From positions 1 to 5,700 of the forward strand of contig CAMLJA010000137.1 in NCBI GenBank assembly GCA_946480065.1: 5,700 bases of DNA. Reading direction: 5' to 3'. Below are positions 1 to 4,792 of the stretch, in pieces. The stretch comes from an uncultured Thermomonas sp. (GTDB lineage Bacteria > Pseudomonadota > Gammaproteobacteria > Xanthomonadales > Xanthomonadaceae). The position numbers were made by a program, and so were the translations under genes. A model generated the notes under the pieces. The model saw only the letters and a list, made by a program, of their open reading frames with translations. It did not search any database and was not told the DNA's origin. The first letter of the stretch is position 1. Each line of letters begins with the position of its first letter.

Positions 1-357
1 GTCTGCGTGGGCTCGCCGCTGGCCGGCAGCGGCGCCGCGGCCGGGGTGGCCGCGCGGCTGCCGGCCGGCGCGCGGCTGGTGGGCCACAGCCGCGCGCTGC
101 TCGAAGCCGGAGTGGGCGCACTGCCGGCCGGGATCGACGTGGGGATGATCGCCGGCTGCGTGCCGCGCGGGCTGGGCGGCCTGTTCGCGGGGTTCCGGGG
201 CGACCACGACGGCACGGTGGCGGTCGCCGAGACCCGGGTGCCCGGGCTGGCCGACCACGTGGTGGTGCGCGCCAGCCACAGCGGGCTGCTGTTCTCCGAC
301 GCGGTGGCGCGGCAGGCCGCGCATTTCCTGCGCCACGGCCGGTTCGACCACGGCTGA
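1..357 (+). CDS. Alpha/beta-hydrolase fold protein (lipase/esterase-like), C-terminal part only
   Basis: The frame is open from the first base of the window to a TGA at 355-357, giving the last 118 residues of a longer protein whose N-terminus lies outside. The fragment begins VCVGSPLAGSGAA, which resembles the segment after a strand in serine hydrolases of the lipase type. It contains GDHDGTV at residues 67-73, where an acidic residue (D68 or D70) could be the catalytic acid, and ASHSGLLF at 91-98, where H93 is placed like the catalytic histidine. The nucleophile-elbow serine (GxSxG) would lie upstream and cannot be seen. These features match the C-terminal half of the alpha/beta-hydrolase/lipase family; the substrate cannot be told. 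An internal ATG at 7 is only a methionine within the fragment, not a convincing start. A promoter-like box follows the stop, so yebC probably starts a new transcription unit. Confidence 0.7.
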   Translation, partial: VCVGSPLAGSGAAAGVAARLPAGARLVGHSRALLEAGVGALPAGIDVGMIAGCVPRGLGGLFAGFRGDHDGTVAVAETRVPGLADHVVVRASHSGLLFSDAVARQAAHFLRHGRFDHG

Positions 358-373
358 GGCTGCGCCCCCGGGC

Positions 374-408
374 CGGCGCCGCGGATCGGCGGCAGCCGCC
401 GGGCGCCG
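374..408. other. GC-rich nested inverted repeat downstream of the hydrolase gene
   Basis: An outer perfect 7-bp stem (374-380 with 402-408, CGGCGCC/GGCGCCG) encloses an inner 5-bp hairpin (388-392 with 396-400, GGCGG/CCGCC, loop 393-395). It sits between the hydrolase stop and the TATAAT box. There is no run of T after it, so it is not a classical intrinsic terminator. It might still slow RNA polymerase or stabilise the 3' end of the upstream mRNA. In DNA this GC-rich, chance pairing is common, so the functional claim is weak. Confidence 0.3.
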
Positions 409-413
409 CGCCG

Positions 414-419
414 TATAAT
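414..419 (+). promoter_or_regulatory. -10 box (TATAAT) upstream of yebC
   Basis: A perfect TATAAT stands out in otherwise extremely GC-rich DNA, 32 bases before the yebC ATG. Transcription would start near 425-427, leaving a leader of about 26 bases. No convincing -35 hexamer is seen at the expected distance (391-397 reads GGCAGCC), and the inverted repeat at 374-408 covers that region. Inferred to drive yebC and possibly ruvC-ruvA, since no better promoter is seen before ruvC. Confidence 0.6.
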
Positions 420-451
420 CCGCGCCCTTCGGACATCGGCTGGACGACGCA

Positions 452-1177
452 ATGGGACGGGGCCCCTCCATCGAGGCGCGCAAGAACGCGGTCGACGCGC
501 AGCGCGGCAAGATCTTCACCAAGGTGATCCGCGAGATCTCGGTGGCGGCGCGCGCCGGCGGCGGCGACCCCGCCGGCAACCCGCGGCTGCGCGCGGCGAT
601 CGACAAGGGCCTGTCAGTCAACATGTCGAAGGACGTGATCGAGCGGGCCATCAGGAAGGCCACCGGCGAGCTGGAGGGCGTGACCTACGAGGAGGTCCGC
701 TACGAGGGCTACGGCGCCGGCGGGGTGGCGGTGATCGTGGACTGCCTGACCGACAACAAGGTGCGCACCGTGGCCGACGTGCGCCACGCCTTCGGCAAGT
801 TCGGCGGCAACCTGGGCACCGACGGCTCGGTCGGCTTCATGTTCCGCAAGCTGGGCGTGCTGAGCTACGACGCCGGCGCCGACGAGGAGCGGATCACCGA
901 GGCCGCCATCGAGGCGGGCGCCGACGACGTGGTGGTGTACCCGGAGGACGGTGCGATCGACGTGCTGACCGCGCCGGAGGCCTTCGCCGACGTGAAGGCG
1001 GCGATGGAGGCCGCGGGCCTGGCCCCGGGCTTCGCCGAGGTGGCGCTGCGCGCCGACAACGATTCGCCGGTGGAAGGCGAGGTGGCCGAGCAGGTGCAGA
1101 AGCTGCTGCGCTGGCTGGAAGACCTGGACGACGTGCAGAGCGTGTCCCACAACGCCGACTTCGGCGCCGGCGCGTAA
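452..1177 (+). CDS. yebC: YebC/PmpR (TACO1) family protein
   Basis: A 241-residue protein matching the YebC/TACO1 family along its full length; the family usually has about 240-250 residues. The N-terminus [21 protein letters not shown] is the variant I associate with Xanthomonadaceae; most bacteria have MAGHSKWANIKHRK there. Further family signatures are [12 protein letters not shown] (residues 37-48), [16 protein letters not shown] (about 57-72), [24 protein letters not shown] (about 79-102), the [10 protein letters not shown] segment and EAGADDVV. Annotated for years as a transcriptional regulator, the family has more recently been tied to ribosomes and translation of proline-rich stretches; nothing in this sequence decides between these. 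The ATG at 452 is preceded by only a weak GGA-containing ribosome site (443-446). The stop is TAA at 1175-1177. It lies 135 bases before ruvC, in line with the common yebC-ruvC linkage in proteobacteria. Confidence 0.96.
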   Translation: MGRGPSIEARKNAVDAQRGKIFTKVIREISVAARAGGGDPAGNPRLRAAIDKGLSVNMSKDVIERAIRKATGELEGVTYEEVRYEGYGAGGVAVIVDCLTDNKVRTVADVRHAFGKFGGNLGTDGSVGFMFRKLGVLSYDAGADEERITEAAIEAGADDVVVYPEDGAIDVLTAPEAFADVKAAMEAAGLAPGFAEVALRADNDSPVEGEVAEQVQKLLRWLEDLDDVQSVSHNADFGAGA

Positions 1178-1298
1178 CCGCGCGGCGCCAGCCAGCCATC
1201 GCATGCCCACCCTGCCGTCCATGGCGCCCCGACGTCGATGCCCTGGACCCCGGCCGCGCCACCCGTGGCCGGTCGTCCGCGGATGCGGCCTGCGCCTT

Positions 1299-1310
1299 GC
1301 GGGCGCCCGC
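1299..1310. other. Perfect 12-bp palindrome just before the ruvC start
   Basis: GCGGGCGCCCGC is a perfect 12-bp palindrome ending two bases before the GTG start of ruvC, where a ribosome binding site would be expected. No Shine-Dalgarno sequence is visible here. The rest of the yebC-ruvC gap (1178-1298) shows no gene, promoter box or terminator that I can support. The palindrome could occlude the start region in mRNA or be chance in GC-rich DNA. Confidence 0.3.
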
Positions 1311-1312
1311 TA

Positions 1313-1852
1313 GTGGGCATCCGCATCCTCGGCATCGACCCGGGGTCGCAGCGCACCGGCGTGGGCATCATCGACGTGGGCGCCGACGGCCGGATCATGC
1401 ATGTGCACCACCAGCCGCTGGTGCTGCTCGGCGCGGAATCCTTCCCGCTGCGCCTGCGCGTGCTGCTGGACGGGCTGTGGGCGCTGATCGAACAGTACGC
1501 GCCCCACGAGGTCGCGGTGGAACAGGTGTTCCTGTCGAACAATGCGATGAGCGCGCTCAAGCTGGGCCAGGCCCGCGGCGCCGCGGTGGCCGCCTGCGTG
1601 GCGCGCGACCTGCCCGTGAGCGAGTACGCGGCCAAGGAGATCAAGCTGGGCCTGGTCGGCAGCGGCGGCGCCGACAAGGCGCAGGTGCAGCACATGGTCG
1701 GCGTGATGCTGGGCCTGCAGGGCAAGCTGCAGGCGGACGCGGCCGATGCGCTGGCGGTGGCGATCACGCACGCGCACGTGCGCGCCAGCGCCAGCCGGCT
1801 GGGGGTGGACGCGCGCGCGGCCTGGGGCCGCAAGGGCAGGGGAAGGCGATGA
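1313..1852 (+). CDS. ruvC: Crossover junction endodeoxyribonuclease RuvC
   Basis: RuvC is the dimeric Mg2+-dependent resolvase that cuts Holliday junctions symmetrically during recombinational repair, working with RuvAB. With the GTG start at 1313 the protein has 179 residues, close to the family norm of about 173-175. It opens [18 protein letters not shown], the standard RNase H-like first strand. The four catalytic acids are visible: D9, E70 (in VAVEQVF), D142 and D145 (in [10 protein letters not shown]), spaced as in E. coli D7, E66, D138 and D141. [11 protein letters not shown] (80-90), EYAAKEIK (104-111) and KAQVQHMVG (122-130) are also typical. In-frame ATG codons at 1283 and 1238 would add 10 or 25 proline/arginine-rich residues with no counterpart that I recall in the family, so GTG is preferred; none of the three has a good ribosome site. 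The C-terminal tail (GRKGRGRR) is basic and slightly longer than usual. Its TGA overlaps an ATG (ATGA, 1849-1852). Confidence 0.95.
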   Translation: MGIRILGIDPGSQRTGVGIIDVGADGRIMHVHHQPLVLLGAESFPLRLRVLLDGLWALIEQYAPHEVAVEQVFLSNNAMSALKLGQARGAAVAACVARDLPVSEYAAKEIKLGLVGSGGADKAQVQHMVGVMLGLQGKLQADAADALAVAITHAHVRASASRLGVDARAAWGRKGRGRR

Positions 1853-1998
1853 GCGCGGTGATCGGTCGCTTGGCGCGTGTCCGTCATTCCCGCGCCGGCG
1901 GGAATCCGGCCCTTGGGTTTCCTGCCGACGACGGCTGGATTCCCGCTGGCGCGGGAATGACGCGCGGCGATGGGCGCCTTTCGGGAGTATTGGCATGA
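1849..1998 (+). CDS. Small ORF linking ruvC to the first ruvA start copy; may be a disrupted old ruvA start
   Basis: This 49-codon frame begins at the ATG that overlaps the ruvC stop (ATGA, 1849-1852) and ends at a TGA overlapping the next ATG (ATGA, 1995-1998). A purine-rich GGGGAAGG (1839-1846) precedes it, though very close to the ATG. The product starts [11 protein letters not shown], then runs through the inverted-repeat element and gives the RHSRAGGNP...IPAGAGMT peptide that such repeats often produce when translated. VIGRL at residues 4-8 matches MIGRL at the start of RuvA. I do not recognise a function. It may be translated only in passing, handing ribosomes from ruvC towards ruvA, or it may be meaningless. 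Confidence 0.3.
   Translation: MSAVIGRLARVRHSRAGGNPALGFPADDGWIPAGAGMTRGDGRLSGVLA
1858..1872 (+). repeat. Possible third, short copy of the ruvA start (codons 1-5)
   Basis: The bases GTG ATC GGT CGC TTG encode V(M)-I-G-R-L, the same first five residues as RuvA. It differs from the 1995 copy at 3 of 15 bases and from the true start at 2165 at 3 of 15 bases. Including upstream bases, 1853-1872 matches 2160-2179 loosely. It lies immediately after the ruvC stop, where an ancestral ruvA start would be expected, and similarity stops just before the inverted-repeat element. Short enough that chance is possible. Confidence 0.35.
1882..1962. repeat. REP/dRS3-like repeat: 26-bp inverted repeat around a 29-bp core
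   Basis: The left arm (1882-1907) and right arm (1937-1962) are inverted copies matching at 25 of 26 positions, starting CGTCATTCCCGCG and ending CGCGGGAATGACG. Each arm contains an ATTCCC-N8-GGGAAT pattern, the published form of the dRS3 repeat of Neisseria. Similar paired elements are scattered through intergenic regions of many beta- and gammaproteobacteria. The spacer is 1908-1936. The unit would form a long hairpin in RNA and could be a non-autonomous mobile element. It lies between ruvC and the first copy of the ruvA start. No clear target-site duplication is visible at its edges. Confidence 0.85.
1983..1987 (+). promoter_or_regulatory. Ribosome binding site before the upstream ruvA-start copy
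   Basis: GGGAG lies 7 bases before the ATG at 1995. The true ruvA start has GGGAGG 7 bases before its ATG. The duplicated start therefore keeps its own good translation signal, which makes translation of the small ORF at 1995-2168 plausible. Confidence 0.55.
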
Positions 1999-2042
1999 TC
2001 GGACGATTGAAGGGCATCCTGATCCACAAGGCGCCGCCGTGG
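1995..2042 (+). repeat. Upstream copy of ruvA codons 1-16 (direct repeat, partner 2165-2212)
   Basis: These 48 bases encode [16 protein letters not shown], identical to the N-terminus of RuvA. They match 2165-2212 at 43 of 48 positions. The five differences fall in codons 2, 3, 4, 5 and 7 (ATC/ATT, GGA/GGT, CGA/CGC, TTG/CTG, GGC/GGG) and all are synonymous. Codons 8-16 (27 bases, 2016-2042 and 2186-2212) are identical. After codon 16 the similarity ends abruptly. The copy is out of frame with ruvA because the repeat period is 170 bases. Confidence 0.95.
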
Positions 2043-2168
2043 GCGATGCAGCGCGCTTGCGAGGCATTGCCTCGCGCGCTGCTGAGCACCCGGCCACGGA
2101 AGGCCGGGCAGGCGTTAGCCGAAGCGATGCAGTTGCGCCATGGATGGCAGCGGGAGGCGGCGCCATGA
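1995..2168 (+). CDS. Small ORF starting with the RuvA N-terminus (truncated RuvA-like peptide)
   Basis: A 57-codon frame with a good ribosome site (1983-1987) and ATG start. Residues 1-16 equal the first strand of RuvA domain I; residues 17-57 (from [11 protein letters not shown]) have no relation to RuvA and are encoded by the inserted hairpin segment. It ends with a TGA overlapping the real ruvA ATG (ATGA, 2165-2168), the geometry of translational coupling. The peptide lacks nearly all of RuvA, so it cannot act as RuvA; it could be an expressed leader peptide, a decoy fragment or a non-functional remnant. It could also be seen as the broken 5' end of an older ruvA displaced by an insertion. 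Translation is unproven. Confidence 0.4.
   Translation: MIGRLKGILIHKAPPWAMQRACEALPRALLSTRPRKAGQALAEAMQLRHGWQREAAP
2053..2079. repeat. Strong hairpin within the insert
   Basis: GCGAGGCA (2059-2066) and TGCCTCGC (2068-2075) are perfect inverted copies around a single central base, forming a 17-bp near-palindrome. With GCGC on both outer sides (2053-2056 and 2076-2079) the stem extends to 12 bp with a two-base TT bulge. No T run follows, so it is not an intrinsic terminator. It may be a REP-type palindrome. Confidence 0.6.
2089..2108. repeat. Second hairpin within the insert
   Basis: CCCGGCC (2089-2095) and GGCCGGG (2102-2108) form a perfect 7-bp stem with a 6-base loop (ACGGAA). It lies 9 bases after the first hairpin. 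Two hairpins in tandem inside an intergenic segment recall REP doublets, but the family cannot be named from this single copy. Confidence 0.55.
2152..2157 (+). promoter_or_regulatory. Ribosome binding site of ruvA (decides the start)
   Basis: GGGAGG lies 7 bases before the ATG at 2165. It is the strongest Shine-Dalgarno-like sequence in the window and supports 2165 as the ruvA start over an in-frame ATG at 1970, which would add 65 residues read through the repeated DNA. Confidence 0.75.
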
Positions 2169-2212
2169 TTGGTCGCCTGAAGGGGATCCTGATCCACAAG
2201 GCGCCGCCGTGG
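2165..2212 (+). repeat. Downstream copy of ruvA codons 1-16 (partner 1995-2042)
   Basis: The functional member of the 48-base direct repeat, continuous with the rest of ruvA. The first 21 bases differ from the upstream copy at five synonymous sites and the last 27 bases are identical. This asymmetry (variable left part, identical core, unrelated right flanks) is like that of an element which supplied a replacement gene start on integration. Confidence 0.95.
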
Positions 2213-2752
2213 TTGGTGGTGGACGTCAACGGCATCGGCTACGAGCTGGAGGCGCCGATGAGCACCTTCTACGACCTGCCCGACGTGGGCCGCGAGGTGT
2301 TCCTGTTCGTGCACCACGCGCAGAAGGAGGACAGCGTGTCGCTGTACGGCTTCCTGCGGGAGGCCGAGCGGCGGCTGTTCCGCGACGTGCAGAAGGTCAG
2401 CGGGATCGGCGCCAAGATCGCGCTGGCGGTGCTGTCGGGCACCAGCGTGGACGAGTTCGCGCGGCTGGTGCAGGCGTCCGACGTCGCCGCATTGACACGC
2501 ATCCCCGGGATCGGCAAGAAGACCGCCGAGCGCATGGTGGTGGAGCTGCGCGACCGCGCGGCCGAGCTGGCCAGCGGCGGCGTCCCGGGCGCCGCCGCGC
2601 TGCCCGGCGACCCGCTCTCCGAGGCCGTCACCGCGCTGCAGGCGCTGGGCTACAAGCCGGCCGAGGCCGACCGCATGGCGCGCAAGGCCGCGGCCGAGGG
2701 CGATGCCCCCGAGGCCATCATCCGCAAGGCCCTGCAGCAGGCGCTGCGCTGA
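2165..2752 (+). CDS. ruvA: Holliday junction branch-migration protein RuvA
   Basis: RuvA binds four-way junctions as one or two tetramers and loads the RuvB motor onto opposite arms. The 195-residue protein is of normal length (about 190-205). Domain I (1-63) is the OB fold starting [10 protein letters not shown]; the acidic pin E55-D56 ([10 protein letters not shown]) is at the same numbers as in E. coli. Domain II carries two helix-hairpin-helix motifs, [15 protein letters not shown] (78-92) and [16 protein letters not shown] (113-128). A proline/alanine/glycine-rich linker (about 138-149) leads to domain III (150-195), the three-helix piece that contacts RuvB. The start at 2165 gives the canonical N-terminus, has a good ribosome site and overlaps the stop of the small upstream ORF (ATGA). 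The frame is also open back to 1970, so automatic annotation could give a falsely extended protein. Its first 16 codons are duplicated upstream. No SOS (LexA) box is recognisable nearby. Confidence 0.97.
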   Translation: MIGRLKGILIHKAPPWLVVDVNGIGYELEAPMSTFYDLPDVGREVFLFVHHAQKEDSVSLYGFLREAERRLFRDVQKVSGIGAKIALAVLSGTSVDEFARLVQASDVAALTRIPGIGKKTAERMVVELRDRAAELASGGVPGAAALPGDPLSEAVTALQALGYKPAEADRMARKAAAEGDAPEAIIRKALQQALR

Positions 2753-2770
2753 GCCCGTGAAGACCCCGCA

Positions 2771-2783
2771 GTCGCGCCGCGAC
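2771..2783. other. Short palindrome between ruvA and kup
   Basis: GTCGCG and CGCGAC flank a single C, giving a 13-base palindrome 18 bases after the ruvA stop. Without a T run it is not a standard terminator. It could be a protein-binding site or chance in GC-rich DNA. Confidence 0.25.
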
Positions 2784-2794
2784 GCGCGCGGGAC

Positions 2795-2800
2795 TACCAT
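2795..2800 (+). promoter_or_regulatory. Weak candidate -10 box before kup
   Basis: TACCAT matches the -10 consensus at four of six positions, including the important T-A at the start and the last T. It lies in a locally less GC-rich spot of the 75-base ruvA-kup gap and would give a leader of about 20 bases. No -35 box is evident. kup may instead be transcribed with ruvA. Confidence 0.25.
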
Positions 2801-2827
2801 TCGCCCCCTGTTTCCCCTGGCACCCCG

Positions 2828-4747
2828 ATGAACAAGCAAGCGGTCCCGGCAACGGGCGAGGGCACGCACGGCCACGAGCACGCCAAGGGCGGACTGGCCG
2901 GGCTGATCGTGGGCGCCATCGGGGTGGTGTTCGGCGACATCGGCACCAGCCCGCTGTACACCATCAAGGAAGCCTTCATCCCGCACTACGGCCTGGTGCC
3001 CAACCACGACACCGTGCTGGGCGTGCTCTCGCTGGTGTTCTGGTCGCTGATGTTCGTGGTGACGCTGAAGTACGTCGCCATCATCATGCGCGCCGACAAC
3101 GAGGGCGAGGGCGGCATCATGGCGCTGATGGCGCTGGCCCAGCGCACCCTGAAGAAGGGCTCCCGCTCGACCTACGCGGTGGGCGTGCTGGGGATCTTCG
3201 GGGCCTCGCTGTTCTTCGGCGACGGCGTGATCACCCCGGCGATCTCGGTGCTGTCGGCGCTCGAGGGCATCGAGGTGGCCGCCCCCAGCCTGCACCACTG
3301 GATCGTGCCGATCGCGCTGCTGGTGCTGGTGGCGCTGTTCGCCACCCAGCGCTTCGGCACCGCCAAGGTCGGGCGGGTGTTCGGCCCGGTGACCGGGGTG
3401 TGGTTCCTGTCGCTGGCGGTGCTCGGCGTGGTCAACATCCAGCACGCGCCCGAGGTGCTGAAGGCGCTGAACCCCTGGTGGGCGATGCACTTCTTCGCCA
3501 CCCACCACTGGCACGGCATCTTCATCCTGGGCGCGGTGGTGCTGGCGGTGACCGGCGGCGAGGCGCTGTACGCCGACATGGGCCACTTCGGCGCCCGCCC
3601 GATCCGCTACGCCTGGTACTTCTTCGTGCTGCCCGCGCTGATGCTGAACTACCTGGGCCAGGGCGCGCTGGTGCTGGAGGACCCGGCGGCGGTCAAGAAC
3701 CCGTTCTACGTGGGCGTGCCCGAATGGGCGCGCTGGCCGATGATCGCGCTGGCCACGGCGGCCACCGTGATCGCCTCGCAGGCGGTGATCACCGGCGCGT
3801 TCTCGGTGGCGCGCCAGGCCATGCAGCTGGGCTACATCCCGCGGATGGAGATCCGCCACACCTCCAGCGACACCATCGGCCAGATCTACATCCCCGGCAT
3901 CAACTGGATGCTGATGGTGCTGGTGATCGCGCTGGTGCTGGTGTTCCAGTCCTCCACCGCGCTGGCCACGGCCTACGGCGTGTCGGTGTCGGGGACGATG
4001 CTCATCGACACCCTGCTGCTGGTGCTGGTGGCGCGCGCGATGTGGCCGCGGCGGAAGTACTGGGTGCTGCCGCTGTGCGCGGTGTTCTTCGTCATCGACC
4101 TGGCCTTCCTGGTCGCGAACGGGGTGAAGTTCCTGGACGGCGCCTGGTTCCCGGTGGTGCTGGCGATCCTGGTGTTCACCATGCTGCGCACCTGGCGCCG
4201 CGGCCGCGAGCTGCTGCACCAGGAGGTGCGCAAGGAGGGCATCCAGCTGGACACCTTCCTGCCCGGGCTGATGCTCTCCCCGCCGGTGCGGGTGCCCGGC
4301 ACCGCCGTGTTCATGACCGCCGACAAGGGCGTGGTGCCGCATGCGCTGCTGCACAACCTCAAGCACAACAAGGTGCTGCACGAGCGCAACGTGTTCCTGA
4401 CCGTCGAGACCCTGGCGGTGCCCTACGCGCGCAAGGGCGAGCGGCTGAAGATCGCCTCGATCGGGGACGACTTCTACCGCGTGCTGATCCGCTTCGGCTT
4501 CATGGAGACCCCGGACGTGCCGCAGGCGCTGATGCAGAGCTGCGACCAGTGCGACCTGGCGCTGGACCCGATGGACACCACCTACTTCACCAGCCGCGAG
4601 ACCGTGATCGCCAGTCCCCACCGCAACATGCCGGTCTGGCGCGACAAGCTGTTCGCCTTCATGCACCGCAACGCCGCGCCCGCCACCGGGTTCTTCCGGA
4701 TCCCGGGCAACCGGATCGTGGAACTGGGCACCCAGGTGCAGATCTAG
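2828..4747 (+). CDS. kup: Low-affinity potassium uptake permease Kup (HAK/KUP/KT family)
   Basis: Kup is an inner-membrane K+ transporter, considered a K+/H+ symporter in this family. The 639-residue length is typical (E. coli Kup has 622). A short polar histidine-containing N-terminus (1-20) precedes the signature [14 protein letters not shown] (32-45), then RADNEGEGG (88-96), [12 protein letters not shown] (129-140), [14 protein letters not shown] (242-255) and NYLGQGAL (274-281). Acidic residues D37, D132 and E245 line up with E. coli D23, E116 and E229, named there as important for transport. Twelve hydrophobic stretches are visible between about residues 22 and 453, matching the family's 12 membrane helices. 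The cytoplasmic C-terminal domain (about 460-639) includes [13 protein letters not shown] and [13 protein letters not shown] and ends ELGTQVQI. There is no clear ribosome binding site before the ATG (the upstream bases are C-rich). It separates ruvA from ruvB without an evident functional link. Confidence 0.97.
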   Translation: MNKQAVPATGEGTHGHEHAKGGLAGLIVGAIGVVFGDIGTSPLYTIKEAFIPHYGLVPNHDTVLGVLSLVFWSLMFVVTLKYVAIIMRADNEGEGGIMALMALAQRTLKKGSRSTYAVGVLGIFGASLFFGDGVITPAISVLSALEGIEVAAPSLHHWIVPIALLVLVALFATQRFGTAKVGRVFGPVTGVWFLSLAVLGVVNIQHAPEVLKALNPWWAMHFFATHHWHGIFILGAVVLAVTGGEALYADMGHFGARPIRYAWYFFVLPALMLNYLGQGALVLEDPAAVKNPFYVGVPEWARWPMIALATAATVIASQAVITGAFSVARQAMQLGYIPRMEIRHTSSDTIGQIYIPGINWMLMVLVIALVLVFQSSTALATAYGVSVSGTMLIDTLLLVLVARAMWPRRKYWVLPLCAVFFVIDLAFLVANGVKFLDGAWFPVVLAILVFTMLRTWRRGRELLHQEVRKEGIQLDTFLPGLMLSPPVRVPGTAVFMTADKGVVPHALLHNLKHNKVLHERNVFLTVETLAVPYARKGERLKIASIGDDFYRVLIRFGFMETPDVPQALMQSCDQCDLALDPMDTTYFTSRETVIASPHRNMPVWRDKLFAFMHRNAAPATGFFRIPGNRIVELGTQVQI

Positions 4748-4762
4748 CCGGCCCGGCGCGCC

Positions 4763-4779
4763 CCCGGCCGCCGGCCGGG
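4763..4779. terminator. Hairpin after kup, possible weak terminator
   Basis: CCCGGCC (4763-4769) and GGCCGGG (4773-4779) form a perfect 7-bp GC stem with a three-base loop, 15 bases after the kup stop. It is followed by CGATAATG rather than a T run, so it fails the usual test for an intrinsic terminator. It abuts the -10-like box of ruvB and could act at either the RNA or the DNA level. Confidence 0.35.
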
Positions 4780-4780
4780 C

Positions 4781-4786
4781 GATAAT
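4781..4786 (+). promoter_or_regulatory. -10 box (GATAAT) very close to the ruvB start
   Basis: GATAAT matches TATAAT at five of six positions and is the only AT-rich patch in the kup-ruvB gap. Its last base is only 6 bases before the ruvB ATG, so transcription starting at the usual distance would begin at or next to the A of the ATG, giving a leaderless mRNA. No Shine-Dalgarno sequence precedes the ATG, which fits. No recognisable -35 box is present (4758-4763 is all G and C). Confidence 0.5.
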
Positions 4787-4792
4787 GCCGGC

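Larger units (their letters stand above)
2043..2132. mobile_element. Candidate miniature insert bounded by 9-bp direct repeats
   Basis: GCGATGCAG occurs at 2043-2051 and again at 2124-2132, bracketing 72 bases that hold two hairpins (2053-2079 and 2089-2108). The first direct repeat begins exactly where similarity to ruvA stops. A short hairpin-rich segment between 9-bp direct repeats has the layout of a miniature non-autonomous insertion with a target-site duplication. No terminal inverted repeats and no transposase are seen, so the assignment is tentative and the repeat could be chance. Confidence 0.35.

Noticed and set aside
1238..1312. Earlier ruvC starts at ATG 1238 or ATG 1283
   Set aside because: They would add 25 or 10 low-complexity residues before the conserved ILGIDPGS strand; the GTG at 1313 gives the family-typical N-terminus.
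1882..2132. CRISPR array or tandem repeats at the ruvC-ruvA junction
   Set aside because: The repeats are inverted or occur as a pair with different flanks; there is no regular repeat-spacer periodicity and no cas gene.
1873..2164. Both inserts between the ruvA start copies (1873-1994 and 2043-2164) are exactly 122 bases long
   Set aside because: The two sequences are not similar beyond the first three bases and hold different repeats, and the left boundary of the first depends on a weak 15-base match. Treated as coincidence.
1178..2164. Possible SOS/LexA box controlling the ruv genes
   Set aside because: No CTGT-N8-ACAG site and no xanthomonad-type LexA palindrome was found upstream of ruvC, ruvA, kup or ruvB on reading.
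2089..4779. The same 7-bp stem (CCCGGCC/GGCCGGG) at 2089-2108 and 4763-4779 as members of one repeat family
   Set aside because: Loops and flanks differ and such GC stems arise easily in this composition, so common origin is not supported.
3400..4785. A 461-codon plus-strand frame overlapping kup
   Set aside because: It is a shifted reading of kup, rich in A, R, G and P, without family features; the Kup frame has all the motifs.
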